Shown: positions 1 to 7,349, counted from the stretch's first letter. The stretch is DNA of 14,382 bases from an uncultured Rhizobiaceae group bacterium (GCA_938009335.1 CALLHT010000088.1:1-14382), one strand, 5' to 3'. Program-made: numbers and translations. Notes: a model not told the origin generated them from the sequence alone.

Positions 1-274
1 CGGATTTGAGAATGCAGCGCATAAGCCGCCTTGTTCGGCGCAGTTCCCGTAATGCGCGTTCTGGAATTCCCATGCTTTCAAGTTGTTCGTCTGGTGCGAT
101 CAAAACATGACGCGCTCCTCCAAACCGCTTTAAAAGGGCACGAGACGCAGAACGACGTTCGGTCCCTTTTAATACGTTTGAAAAAATTGAGCTGATAAGT
201 TCCAAGTCTTCATTAACGGAAGGATCGTCCTCCAGCAAAGAAGACGTAAGAGATCGGTTCTCTAATACAGTCAT
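1..274 (-). CDS. RadC-like protein, N-terminal part (cut by window edge)
   Basis: The reading frame starts with ATG at 274 and stays open for 91 codons to the left edge, so the C-terminal part lies outside the window. A Shine-Dalgarno GGGGAG (281-286) sits 6 nt before the start. Residues about 22-75 resemble the helix-hairpin-helix N-terminal region of the RadC/UPF0758 family: NEDLELISSIF matches the 'DYELLELLLF' helix, and ALLKRFGGARHVL with a following L..MGIPERAL matches the 'LL-RFGG-VL-A--L---GI' pattern. RadC proteins carry a JAB/MPN-type metalloprotease-like domain after this region; it cannot be seen here. The cellular role of RadC is unsettled despite the old name 'DNA repair protein'. 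The gene diverges from fabD. The family call rests on a partial sequence and on remembered patterns, so it is moderate only. Confidence 0.6.
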   Translation of the reverse strand, partial: MTVLENRSLTSSLLEDDPSVNEDLELISSIFSNVLKGTERRSASRALLKRFGGARHVLIAPDEQLESMGIPERALRELRRTRRLMRCILKS

Positions 275-323
275 GAATTACTCCCCACAAAGATTCATAC
301 TGGCTATATACAAGAACAAAGTA

Positions 324-339
324 GTCAAAAATTTTTGAC
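324..339. promoter_or_regulatory. Perfect 16-bp palindrome in the divergent radC-like/fabD spacer
   Basis: GTCAAAAATTTTTGAC reads the same on both strands. Its outer halves supply TTGACA (335-340) reading right and TTGACT (328-323) reading left, both like a -35 box. No good -10 box lies 16-18 bp from either one, so it is more convincing as a protein-binding palindrome than as a promoter pair. It is 50 bp before the radC-like start and about 197 bp before fabD. Confidence 0.4.
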
Positions 340-477
340 ATTCAAGCGTATCGGGCGGGTTTTCATGTCCAATCGTGAGAACATTTACGTGAATTGCATA
401 CTTTGGTTAACAGGGAATACGGGAAGAGAAAGGGCAAATGGTTAGGGCTTTTGTCAACAAAACCTGTCCTTCCACTT

Positions 478-507
478 CTTGACACCGGCACTTTCGAACC
501 CCATTAG
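478..507 (+). promoter_or_regulatory. Candidate fabD promoter
   Basis: CTTGACA (478-484) contains a perfect TTGACA -35 box preceded by the C often seen in alphaproteobacterial sigma-70 promoters. The hexamer CATTAG (502-507) lies 17 bp further but matches a -10 box poorly. Transcription would begin near 514, about 23 nt before fabD. The -35 is good and the -10 weak. Confidence 0.35.
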
Positions 508-536
508 ACACCTAATCAACAAATCGGAGTGTTCAA

Positions 537-1478
537 ATGACGCTAGCAGTCACATTTCCAGGGCAGGGCAGCCAAGCCGTAGGGATGGGTGCAAGCCTGA
601 TAGATGGATCTGCTGCGGCGAAGGCCGTTTTCGAGGAAGTGGACGAAGCGCTGGGCGAGAAGCTTTCGGATATTATAGCAAACGGACCGGAAGAGACCTT
701 AACACTCACGGCTAACGCACAGCCTGCGTTGATGGCGGTTTCCATGGCAGCCCTTCGCGCGTTGGAAGAAAAAGGTTTCGACCTGGGCAAACACGCTGCA
801 TTTGTTGCAGGTCATTCACTCGGTGAATATTCTGCACTGTGTGCGGCGGGAACCTTCTCGATCTCAGATACTGCAAAACTTTTACGCATTCGTGGCAACG
901 TCATGCAGGAAGCTGTTCCTGTCGGAAAAGGCGGTATGGCTGCAATCATCGGGCTTGAACAAGCCGACGTTGAAGCGATTTGTTCGGATGTCGCCGATTT
1001 GGGTGCCTGTCAGATTGCCAATGACAATGGCGGCGGACAGCTGGTAATTTCGGGCGATAAGGCTGCGGTTGAGAAGGCAACGGAACTTGCATCTGAGAAA
1101 GGTGCAAAGCGGGCGCTTCTTCTTCCCGTATCTGCGCCGTTTCATTCTACACTTATGGGACCGGCAGCCGAAGCGATGGAGCAGGCTTTGTCTGAGGTAG
1201 AGATGAACGACCCTGTTGTGCCTTTGGTTGCTAATGTTTTGGCAGCTCCCGTTTCTGACGCTTCTGCAATCCGTAGCCACTTGGTTGAACAGGTGACCGG
1301 TCGGGTGCGATGGAGCGAGTCAGTTCAATGGATGGGAGAGAACGGTGTGACCCAGCTGTTGGAAGTGGGTTCAGGTAAGGTCTTAAGCGGTCTTGCGCGA
1401 CGTATCAATCGCGACTTAAAGAGTGTAAACGTTGGATCGATGGATGATCTCGACAAGGCGATGGAAGCCATCGCATAA
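537..1478 (+). CDS. fabD: Malonyl-CoA:ACP transacylase FabD
   Basis: FabD moves the malonyl group from coenzyme A to acyl carrier protein, supplying the extender unit for fatty-acid elongation in the cytoplasm. The 313-residue protein has the usual family length. It shows FPGQGSQ at 7-13, the nucleophile elbow GHSLGEY at 92-98 with catalytic Ser94, Arg119 in RIRG (carboxylate binding), the catalytic His203 in APFHS and Gln252 in the position of E. coli Gln250. The start at 537 is supported by GGAG (526-529), 7 nt upstream. It is the first gene of a rightward run, only 21 bp before fabG, so the two are almost surely co-transcribed. ACP, its substrate, is encoded two genes on. Confidence 0.97.
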   Translation: MTLAVTFPGQGSQAVGMGASLIDGSAAAKAVFEEVDEALGEKLSDIIANGPEETLTLTANAQPALMAVSMAALRALEEKGFDLGKHAAFVAGHSLGEYSALCAAGTFSISDTAKLLRIRGNVMQEAVPVGKGGMAAIIGLEQADVEAICSDVADLGACQIANDNGGGQLVISGDKAAVEKATELASEKGAKRALLLPVSAPFHSTLMGPAAEAMEQALSEVEMNDPVVPLVANVLAAPVSDASAIRSHLVEQVTGRVRWSESVQWMGENGVTQLLEVGSGKVLSGLARRINRDLKSVNVGSMDDLDKAMEAIA

Positions 1479-1499
1479 CAGTTTTCCTGGAGATATAGA

Positions 1500-2237
1500 A
1501 TGTTTGATTTGAGTGGCAAAAAGGCGCTTGTGACTGGCGCTTCCGGCGGAATTGGCGAGGCAATCGCTCGCAAGCTGCATGCGCAAGGTGCCATTGTGGC
1601 GTTGCACGGTACCCGAAAAGAAAAGTTGGAAGAGCTGGCAGGTGATCTTGGTGATCGAACGCATGTTATGCCTGCAAACCTCTCTGACCTTGAAGATGCT
1701 GCAGCACTTGGCAAAACCGCTGAAGAAACGCTCGAAGGTGTTGATATTCTTGTCAATAATGCAGGCATTACACGCGATGGTCTTTTCGCACGTATGTCTA
1801 ACGATGACTGGGATGATGTGATGCGCGTTAATCTAACGTCTGTATTTCGTCTGACGAAAGAAATTGCCTACCCGATGATGCGCCGGAAAGGTGGCCGCAT
1901 CATCAACATCACATCGATTGTCGGGGTAACCGGAAACCCAGGACAGGCAAATTATTGCGCATCCAAAGCGGGCATGATCGGGTTTACCAAATCACTTGCC
2001 CAGGAGATCGCGTCTCGTGGTGTCACGGTGAATTGCATCGCGCCTGGATTTATCTCATCCGCGATGACAGACAAGCTGAACGACAAGCAAAAAGAGGCAA
2101 TTATGTCAGCGATCCCAATGAAGAAGATGGGCGCTGGAGATGATATCGCAAATGCGGCTCTTTATCTTGCAAGTGATGAAGGTGGATACGTTACCGGCCA
2201 GACACTTCACGTCAATGGCGGGATGGCCATGATCTAA
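1500..2237 (+). CDS. fabG: 3-oxoacyl-ACP reductase FabG
   Basis: FabG reduces 3-oxoacyl-ACP to 3-hydroxyacyl-ACP with NADPH, the first reduction of each elongation round. It is a 245-residue classical short-chain dehydrogenase: cofactor loop TGASGGIG at 12-19, NNAG at 86-89, Asn111, and the catalytic Ser139, Tyr152 and Lys156 (YCASK). The C-terminal end, TGQTLHVNGGMAMI, is typical of FabG rather than of other SDRs. TGGAG (1488-1492) lies 7 nt before the ATG. The position between fabD and acpP confirms the call. A second, quite different SDR lies at 10756-11505. Confidence 0.97.
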   Translation: MFDLSGKKALVTGASGGIGEAIARKLHAQGAIVALHGTRKEKLEELAGDLGDRTHVMPANLSDLEDAAALGKTAEETLEGVDILVNNAGITRDGLFARMSNDDWDDVMRVNLTSVFRLTKEIAYPMMRRKGGRIINITSIVGVTGNPGQANYCASKAGMIGFTKSLAQEIASRGVTVNCIAPGFISSAMTDKLNDKQKEAIMSAIPMKKMGAGDDIANAALYLASDEGGYVTGQTLHVNGGMAMI

Positions 2238-2261
2238 CCAATTTGGGCGGGCTGTTCACAC

Positions 2262-2291
2262 CTTGAACTTTGTTGGAAGTTGACCCTAGAA
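2262..2291 (+). promoter_or_regulatory. Candidate acpP promoter
   Basis: In the 169-bp fabG-acpP spacer, TTGAAC (2263-2268, preceded by C) and CTAGAA (2286-2291) are 17 bp apart. TTGACC (2280-2285) is an alternative -35 without a good -10. A separate acpP promoter is expected because ACP is needed in far greater amount than the Fab enzymes. The octamer GAAGTTTC (2289-2296) overlaps the proposed -10. This is an inference from sequence only. Confidence 0.35.
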
Positions 2292-2406
2292 GTTTCGAAA
2301 AAAGTGTGATACCCGACCGCTAACCATGACGATTAACGAATATCTATCGTCATACTTTTAACCGAAAACCGACCCTGATTACCGGTCCAACCAGTCGAGG
2401 CTGATT

Positions 2407-2643
2407 ATGAGTGACATTGCAGAACGCATCAAGAAAATCGTTGTTGAGCATCTGGACGTAGAAGCTGAAAAAGTATCCGAAGGTGCAAGCTTTATTGACG
2501 ACCTTGGTGCAGACTCATTGGACAACGTTGAGCTTGTTATGGCGTTTGAAGAAGAGTTCGACGTTGAAATTCCTGATGATGCAGCTGAAACAATCCAGAC
2601 TGTTGGTGACGCGATCAAATTCGTTGAAGGCGCAAAAGCCTAA
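2407..2643 (+). CDS. acpP: Acyl carrier protein
   Basis: ACP carries growing acyl chains on a 4'-phosphopantetheine arm through fatty-acid synthesis and hands them to lipid A and phospholipid enzymes. The 78-residue acidic protein has the expected size and the attachment motif DDLGADSLD, with the modified serine at position 37. Helix II after it (ELVMAFEEEF) is the usual recognition helix. GAGG (2397-2400) lies 6 nt before the ATG. The gene is set apart by 169 bp from fabG and by 168 bp from fabF, with a likely promoter before it and a hairpin behind it, so it may be expressed partly as a single-gene transcript. Confidence 0.98.
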   Translation: MSDIAERIKKIVVEHLDVEAEKVSEGASFIDDLGADSLDNVELVMAFEEEFDVEIPDDAAETIQTVGDAIKFVEGAKA

Positions 2644-2663
2644 CACCATTGAAATAGTGCATG

Positions 2664-2686
2664 AAAGGCGGCCGTGAGCCGCCTTT
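2664..2686 (+). terminator. Hairpin terminator-like element after acpP
   Basis: AAAGGCGGC (2664-2672) and GCCGCCTTT (2678-2686) form a perfect 9-bp stem with the loop CGTGA. It begins 21 nt after the acpP stop. The stem ends in TTT and is followed by GGTGTGTTT, so the U tract is short. It may end most acpP transcripts or act as a partial terminator that lowers fabF expression. Confidence 0.6.
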
Positions 2687-2730
2687 GGTGTGTTTAGGGC
2701 TAGGTTTCTTCAGAGCCTGCGTCGCCTGTT

Positions 2731-2760
2731 GAAACTTCGCCCTAACCACTTTGAAGTTTC
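2731..2760 (+). promoter_or_regulatory. Inverted octamer pair before fabF
   Basis: GAAACTTC (2731-2738) and its reverse complement GAAGTTTC (2753-2760) face each other across 14 bp. Their starts are 22 bp apart, about two helical turns. The right arm ends 51 bp before the fabF ATG. Such an arrangement suits a dimeric regulator, but no regulator gene is seen nearby. The same octamer occurs before acpP and before the Tat-protein gene. Confidence 0.3.
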
Positions 2761-2811
2761 CATGATTTTCCTGTACATCAGGAAGAGTTTTCAAATCGGG
2801 GTATTGTATTG

Positions 2812-4068
2812 ATGAGACGTGTAGTTGTAACCGGTGTTGGCATGGTCACACCGCTTGGATGTGGTGCCGAGGAAACTTGGAAAAACATACTGGCCAGTAA
2901 AAACGCTGCTGCAAAAATCGAGAACTTCGAAGTTTCAGATATCGCTGCACAAATTGCATGCCAAGTACCCCATGGCGATGGTACCATCGGGACCTACAAT
3001 CCAGACGATTGGATGGAGCCGAAAGAGCAGCGCAAGGTTGACCCGTTTATCGTTTACGCCATGGCTGCATCAGATATGGCGCTCAATGATGCCAACTGGC
3101 ATCCAACAGAAGATGAAGACCAATTCCGCACGGGCGTATTGATCGGCTCGGGGATCGGTGGCTTGCAAGGCATTGAGCAAACATCACTTTTGTTGGCTGA
3201 ACGTGGCCCGAGACGGGTCTCACCATTCTTTATCCCGGGACGGTTGATCAATCTGGCATCAGGGCAAGTTTCCATCAAACACGGTCTTAAAGGTCCGAAC
3301 CACTCTGTTGTAACAGCGTGTTCTACAGGTGCACACGCGATTGGCGATGCTTCACGACTGATCATGCTGGGGGATGCGGATGTCATGGTTGCAGGCGGCG
3401 CTGAGTCTCCGGTCTGCCGGATTGCAATGGCAGGTTTTGCTGCGTGTAAAGCGCTTTCAACAAGCTATAATGAAGATCCCCAAAGTGCATCGCGACCATA
3501 TGACAAAGACCGCGATGGTTTTGTTATGGGCGAGGGTGCTGGAACAGTTGTTCTGGAAGAATACGAACATGCGAAAGCACGTGGCGCGAAGATTTATGCA
3601 GAAGTGGTGGGCTATGGTCTTTCGGGTGACGCATTCCACATCACAGCACCAGCGGAAGACGGCGATGGTGCATTCAGATGTATGAGTGCGGCATTGCGCA
3701 ATGCGGGGCTTGAGGCATCCGACATCGACTACATCAACGCTCACGGTACTTCGACTATGGCTGATACGATTGAGCTGGGTGCCGCAGAACGGCTTATGGG
3801 TGATGCGGCGGGTAAAGCGTCTATGTCTTCTACCAAGTCTGCAATCGGTCACTTGCTGGGTGCAGCAGGTGCGGTGGAAGCAATCTTTTCGCTTCTTGCA
3901 ATCCGCGATAATATCGCACCACCTACGCTGAACCTTTATAATCCGGAACGTGAATCCGCAATTGATCTGGTGCCGCTGAAAGCGCGCGAGCGCGAAATCA
4001 ATGTAGCACTTTCCAACTCATTTGGATTTGGCGGTACAAATGCGTCCGTGATATTCAAACGGATTTAA
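2812..4068 (+). CDS. fabF: 3-oxoacyl-ACP synthase II FabF
   Basis: FabF condenses malonyl-ACP with acyl-ACP to lengthen the chain by two carbons and is important for making unsaturated C18 chains. The 418-residue protein opens with RRVVVTGVG and has the KAS triad Cys170 (TACSTG), His311 (NAHGTST) and His347 (SAIGHLLGAAG), with Lys342 nearby and the glycine-rich FGFGGTN at 404-410. The segment HGTSTMADTIELG is characteristic of rhizobial FabF. The ATG at 2812 is preferred, since family members begin M-RRVVVTG. A TTG one codon earlier (2809) is in frame and better spaced (7 nt instead of 10) from the only SD-like run, GGGG (2798-2801), so the start is uncertain by one residue. Confidence 0.97.
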   Translation: MRRVVVTGVGMVTPLGCGAEETWKNILASKNAAAKIENFEVSDIAAQIACQVPHGDGTIGTYNPDDWMEPKEQRKVDPFIVYAMAASDMALNDANWHPTEDEDQFRTGVLIGSGIGGLQGIEQTSLLLAERGPRRVSPFFIPGRLINLASGQVSIKHGLKGPNHSVVTACSTGAHAIGDASRLIMLGDADVMVAGGAESPVCRIAMAGFAACKALSTSYNEDPQSASRPYDKDRDGFVMGEGAGTVVLEEYEHAKARGAKIYAEVVGYGLSGDAFHITAPAEDGDGAFRCMSAALRNAGLEASDIDYINAHGTSTMADTIELGAAERLMGDAAGKASMSSTKSAIGHLLGAAGAVEAIFSLLAIRDNIAPPTLNLYNPERESAIDLVPLKAREREINVALSNSFGFGGTNASVIFKRI

Positions 4069-4216
4069 TTTCAATGGGTTGATTGGTGCAATTGGGGAAG
4101 AACTGCGCTTGATTAACCTTTGGTGCGAATGGTAAAGCAATTCGTACGGAAAAACGCCATAATGTTACAGTTTTTTGCTGTACCGCAATTTTAATCGCAG
4201 GCAATATGAGAGTGGC

Positions 4217-5350
4217 ATGAACACCAACACCGGACCTGGCCCGCTTGGCGGCAACAACAACATGAAATCGCCGGCTGAAGTTTTAAAGCCGCGCGATGTG
4301 CCGCCGCCACCAAAACGCAGCAAGGGCGCGAAGGGCAACATGATCGTTGTTCTTAATTTTATGATGACCTGTGTCGTGCTTGGCACCATAGCTCTCTGCC
4401 TCGCTGCGTATCTGGGCAAATACTGGTTTGAAAAGCCTGGCCCTCTACGAGCAGCCACTACCTTGCAGATTGAGGAGGGGGCTTCCGTTAATAGCATCAC
4501 TTCAAAGCTTGTAACGAATGGCGTGATCGATAATGGCTTGATATTCAAAGCATGGGTGCGCGCCTACCGTGCTCAAGGGTCTCTAAAAGCTGGCGAATAC
4601 CTGTTCGATGCGCGTATGAGCATGCTCGACGTGATGGAAACCATTCGCTCCGGCAAGGGCATTCTGCACAAAGTGTCTGTTCCTGAAGGGCTTACCGTCG
4701 TTCAAATTTTTGACCGTATTGCCAAGAATGAAATTCTCGAAGGTGAGCTTCCCACAGAACTGCCTGTCGAGGGATCACTAATGCCGGATACCTATCCATT
4801 TCAGCGAGGTACAACGCGCGAAGAGATGGTTCAGCGTATGAAGATTGCGCAAGAAAAATTCCTCGACGAAGTCTGGGGACGCCGGATCGATGGTTTGCCG
4901 ATCTCGTCGAAAGAAGAGATGGTTATTCTTGCGTCGATCGTTGAGAAGGAAACCGGTAAAGCGGACGAACGACCACGGGTTGCATCAGTCTTCATCAACC
5001 GTCTCAACAGGGGCATGAAGCTGCAATCTGACCCGACGATCATTTATGGAATTTTTGGCGGGCAGGGGAAACCTAAGGACCGTCCGATCTACAAATCTGA
5101 CATCGAAACGGCAACGCCTTACAACACCTATACAATTCCGGCACTGCCGCCGGGTCCAATCGCGAATCCGGGACGCGCTGCACTAGAAGCGGTTGCTAAC
5201 CCGTCGCGCACAGAAGATTTGTTCTTCGTGGCGAATGGCACAGGCGGACATTCGTTTGCCAAGACGTTGGATGAGCATAATCAGAACGTTGCGCGTTGGC
5301 GTGCAATTGAAGCACAGCAAAAGAAAGATGCTGCGGCGGCGTCTGAGTAA
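4217..5350 (+). CDS. mltG: Endolytic murein transglycosylase MltG (YceG family)
   Basis: MltG cuts nascent peptidoglycan strands at the inner membrane and is thought to set glycan length by ending polymerisation. The 377-residue protein has a basic, proline-rich cytoplasmic head (PPPPKRSKGAKG, about 29-40), one membrane segment at about 41-66 and a periplasmic YceG domain. The catalytic glutamate is Glu243 in ASIVEKETG. Other family marks are VPEGLT (155-160), SDPTIIYG (271-278) and PPGPIANPG (311-319). The ATG at 4217 is chosen because MNTNTGPGP gives a normal head; an in-frame TTG at 4175 adds 14 residues with no SD. The SD here, GAGAG (4208-4212), is close to the start. Its place between fabF and yicC is the usual one in Hyphomicrobiales. 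Confidence 0.95.
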   Translation: MNTNTGPGPLGGNNNMKSPAEVLKPRDVPPPPKRSKGAKGNMIVVLNFMMTCVVLGTIALCLAAYLGKYWFEKPGPLRAATTLQIEEGASVNSITSKLVTNGVIDNGLIFKAWVRAYRAQGSLKAGEYLFDARMSMLDVMETIRSGKGILHKVSVPEGLTVVQIFDRIAKNEILEGELPTELPVEGSLMPDTYPFQRGTTREEMVQRMKIAQEKFLDEVWGRRIDGLPISSKEEMVILASIVEKETGKADERPRVASVFINRLNRGMKLQSDPTIIYGIFGGQGKPKDRPIYKSDIETATPYNTYTIPALPPGPIANPGRAALEAVANPSRTEDLFFVANGTGGHSFAKTLDEHNQNVARWRAIEAQQKKDAAAASE

Positions 5351-5399
5351 TTCAAGCTCAGCTTGTTTAATATGACCGGATAAATCGCTGGGGACCGAA

Positions 5400-6287
5400 A
5401 TGGCATTACAAAGCATGACGGGTTTCTCCCGCGAAGATCACACTTCCTCCTTCGGGTCTTGGGTCTGGGAGCTTCGCTCGGTCAACGGCAAAGGGTTGGA
5501 TATTCGCCTACGATTGCCAAACGGCATGGAAGAACTGGATGCTGAAGTTCGAAAAGTAATCGGGGCATCGCTCAAGAGAGGCAATGTTCAGGCCTCTCTC
5601 CAATTCCAAAAATCAGCAGACGCGGAAAAGCCGATTGTAAATGAAAAGCTTGCGCAGGAGCTGTGGGACGTAGCTGAAAAACTTCAAAGGCAGTTTGGCG
5701 GTGACATGCCTTCAATCTCCGAGTTGATGGGGATTCGCGGTGTCGTGGAAATCGAGGAAACTGACCTATCTGATGAGGACCGAGCTGCGCGTAAGGTCGA
5801 ATTATTGGATAGCCTAAAGCGTGCAGTTGAAGAACTGGTTTCGGTTCGCGAGAAAGAAGGTGCCGCAATTGCTGATGTTCTGGTGCAGCAGGTGGCAAAG
5901 ATTGAAGAGCTGCGTATTGGCATCGATGCCAATGAAGCGCGGAGCGAAGCGAATATTCGGGCGAGGCTGGCAGCTCAGGTCAAACAGTTGATCGATGCCA
6001 GTAGTGGGCTTGATGAGCAGCGTTTGCATCAGGAGGCGGTTATTCTTGCTGCAAAGGCTGATTTGCAGGAAGAGATCGACCGGCTTGCCGTTCATGTGGC
6101 TTCTGCAAATGAAATGCTGGCAGGCAAAGGCCCGATTGGACGTAAGATGGATTTCCTTGCTCAGGAGTTCAATCGCGAGTGCAACACCATCTGTTCAAAG
6201 TCGAATGATGCAGGTGTCACCACGCTAGGGCTGGACATGAAGATCGTAATAGACCAATTTCGCGAGCAAATTCAGAATATGGAGTGA
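5400..6287 (+). CDS. yicC: YicC-family protein (endoribonuclease/stress-induced)
   Basis: The 295-residue protein opens with MALQSMTGFSRED, close to the 'SMT-F-R' start of YicC, and has WELRSVNGKGLDIRLRLP at 23-40. The C-terminal DUF1732 block has GRKMDFLAQEFNRECNT (247-263) and SKSNDAGVT, and ends in REQIQNME like E. coli YicC. Residues about 120-235 are rich in Glu, Ala and Leu and probably form long helices. YicC of E. coli has been reported to act as an endoribonuclease affecting small RNA stability; the role here is inferred from family. GGGGA (5390-5394) lies 5 nt before the ATG. The gene is 49 bp after mltG and 7 bp before gmk, so it is probably translated from the same message as gmk. 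Confidence 0.92.
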   Translation: MALQSMTGFSREDHTSSFGSWVWELRSVNGKGLDIRLRLPNGMEELDAEVRKVIGASLKRGNVQASLQFQKSADAEKPIVNEKLAQELWDVAEKLQRQFGGDMPSISELMGIRGVVEIEETDLSDEDRAARKVELLDSLKRAVEELVSVREKEGAAIADVLVQQVAKIEELRIGIDANEARSEANIRARLAAQVKQLIDASSGLDEQRLHQEAVILAAKADLQEEIDRLAVHVASANEMLAGKGPIGRKMDFLAQEFNRECNTICSKSNDAGVTTLGLDMKIVIDQFREQIQNME

Positions 6288-6294
6288 TTCCATC

Positions 6295-6942
6295 ATGGAT
6301 CCCCAAACAATTAAACGCCGCGGCGTTATGCTCGTACTGTCATCGCCTTCCGGTACAGGCAAGTCAACGATTTCCAGAAACCTGCTGGAAAGCAACAAGA
6401 ACCTTGAGCTTTCTGTTTCCGTGACAACCCGTGCGCGGCGCGGTAGCGAGATTGACGGACGGCATTATCATTTTGTCTCTGAGCGCGAATTCAATCGTCT
6501 GCGTGAAGATGATGCCCTGCTTGAATGGGCTGAGGTGCATGGGAATTATTATGGCACCCCGCGTGAAGCTGTCGATATTGCAATGGGCGAGGGGCGCGAC
6601 GTGCTCTTTGATATAGACTATCAGGGTGGTCAGCAATTGATGGAAAAAGCGCGCTTTGATGTGGTGTCAATCTTCCTTCTGCCGCCTTCGATGCAGGAAT
6701 TGCAGTCCCGGCTTGTTCGCCGCGCAGAGGATGCGCCGGACGTTATCCAGAAACGGCTCAACAATGCAATTGAGGAAATTCCTCATTGGAAAGAGTACGA
6801 CTACGTGGTGATCAACAATGATCTTGATCGCGCGTTTTCTGAAGTGCAATCCATCTTAACTGCGGAGCGCTTAAGAAAAGAACGCTCTAGCCCAGCCCTT
6901 TTCGAATATGAAAAGTTTCTGCTTTCAGGCGCGGAATCATAA
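6295..6942 (+). CDS. gmk: Guanylate kinase
   Basis: Guanylate kinase phosphorylates GMP (and dGMP) to the diphosphate with ATP, a needed step of guanine nucleotide supply. The 215-residue protein has the P-loop SSPSGTGKST at 16-25 with Lys23, the GMP-binding segment VTTRARRG...DGRHYHF at 43-60, YYGTP at 85-89 and DIDYQGGQQ at 107-115. Family members usually have DIDWQG, so Tyr replaces Trp here. GGAG (6281-6284) lies inside the last codons of yicC and serves as the SD, 10 nt from the ATG, which points to translational coupling. The 97 bp that follow hold a weak hairpin (CGACT-GTTT-AGTCG, 6963-6976) without a U tract. Confidence 0.97.
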   Translation: MDPQTIKRRGVMLVLSSPSGTGKSTISRNLLESNKNLELSVSVTTRARRGSEIDGRHYHFVSEREFNRLREDDALLEWAEVHGNYYGTPREAVDIAMGEGRDVLFDIDYQGGQQLMEKARFDVVSIFLLPPSMQELQSRLVRRAEDAPDVIQKRLNNAIEEIPHWKEYDYVVINNDLDRAFSEVQSILTAERLRKERSSPALFEYEKFLLSGAES

Positions 6943-7039
6943 ACTCATCTAATGGGTGTAAACGACTGTTTAGTCGAAACTTCTTGGTGTTTGTCGGTTG
7001 AGTTCCCACATCAAGAGGGAAACAGGAGGACAATTTTCC

Positions 7040-7342
7040 ATGATCAAACCATCATCAAAAACCACGCGTCGCAACTTTCTTGCAAACTCGGCCGCCCTTG
7101 GCACCGTCATGGGACTGGGTGCAATCGGTGCGTCTGTTCCTCAATCCGCATTTGCTGCATCGCGCACGTTTGCGCCGAAGCCGCATGGCTGCGCAGCAAA
7201 ACACGCTGAAATATCGGAAAACCTGCGCCAGATCGCGCTTCAACCGAACATTGATCCGTCGGCAATACACCGCGCGCAGAAGACATCCCATTGTTCGGAT
7301 TGCGGAACTATGATTGGCGCAGATATGCAGCTTGTGGCTTAA
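7040..7342 (+). CDS. Small Tat-exported protein with CxxC pair, function unknown
   Basis: The family is not recognised. The predicted 100-residue protein starts at an ATG 9 nt after AGGAGGA (7024-7030), the strongest Shine-Dalgarno in the window. Residues 8-14, TTRRNFL, are a twin-arginine motif (Arg10, Arg11), followed by a hydrophobic stretch (about 16-36) and an Ala-x-Ala cleavage site (SAFA, after residue 39). The mature part would have about 61 residues with three cysteines: Cys51 in HGCAAKH, and Cys85 and Cys88 in HCSDCG. Nearby histidines (49, 55, 78, 84) suggest metal or redox-cofactor binding; Tat export implies folding in the cytoplasm first. It is 97 bp after gmk and runs towards moaE. 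An upstream TTG at 6998 is less likely. Metal binding is inference. Confidence 0.8.
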   Translation: MIKPSSKTTRRNFLANSAALGTVMGLGAIGASVPQSAFAASRTFAPKPHGCAAKHAEISENLRQIALQPNIDPSAIHRAQKTSHCSDCGTMIGADMQLVA

Positions 7343-7349
7343 ACGCGTC

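Noticed and set aside
882..1280. Minus-strand open frame of 132 codons opposite fabD
   Set aside because: It lies wholly inside a well-supported gene, has no recognisable family and a composition typical of an antisense shadow.
2320..2365. Possible CtrA sites (TTAAC at about 2333 and TTAACC at about 2358)
   Set aside because: The half-sites are not separated by the 7 bp needed for TTAA-N7-TTAA.
3457..3852. Minus-strand open frame of 131 codons opposite fabF
   Set aside because: It is antisense to the catalytic region of fabF and shows no domain pattern.
4116..4124. ACCTTTGGT palindrome in the fabF-mltG spacer, also at 13497-13505, with CTTTGGTTAA at 401-410
   Set aside because: The shared core is short and flanks differ; it does not form a clear repeat family from three partial matches.
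6963..6976. Hairpin CGACT-GTTT-AGTCG as gmk terminator
   Set aside because: The stem has only 5 bp and no T run follows.
7040..7342. High-potential iron-sulfur protein for the Tat-exported protein
   Set aside because: Such proteins need four cysteine ligands; only three cysteines are present.
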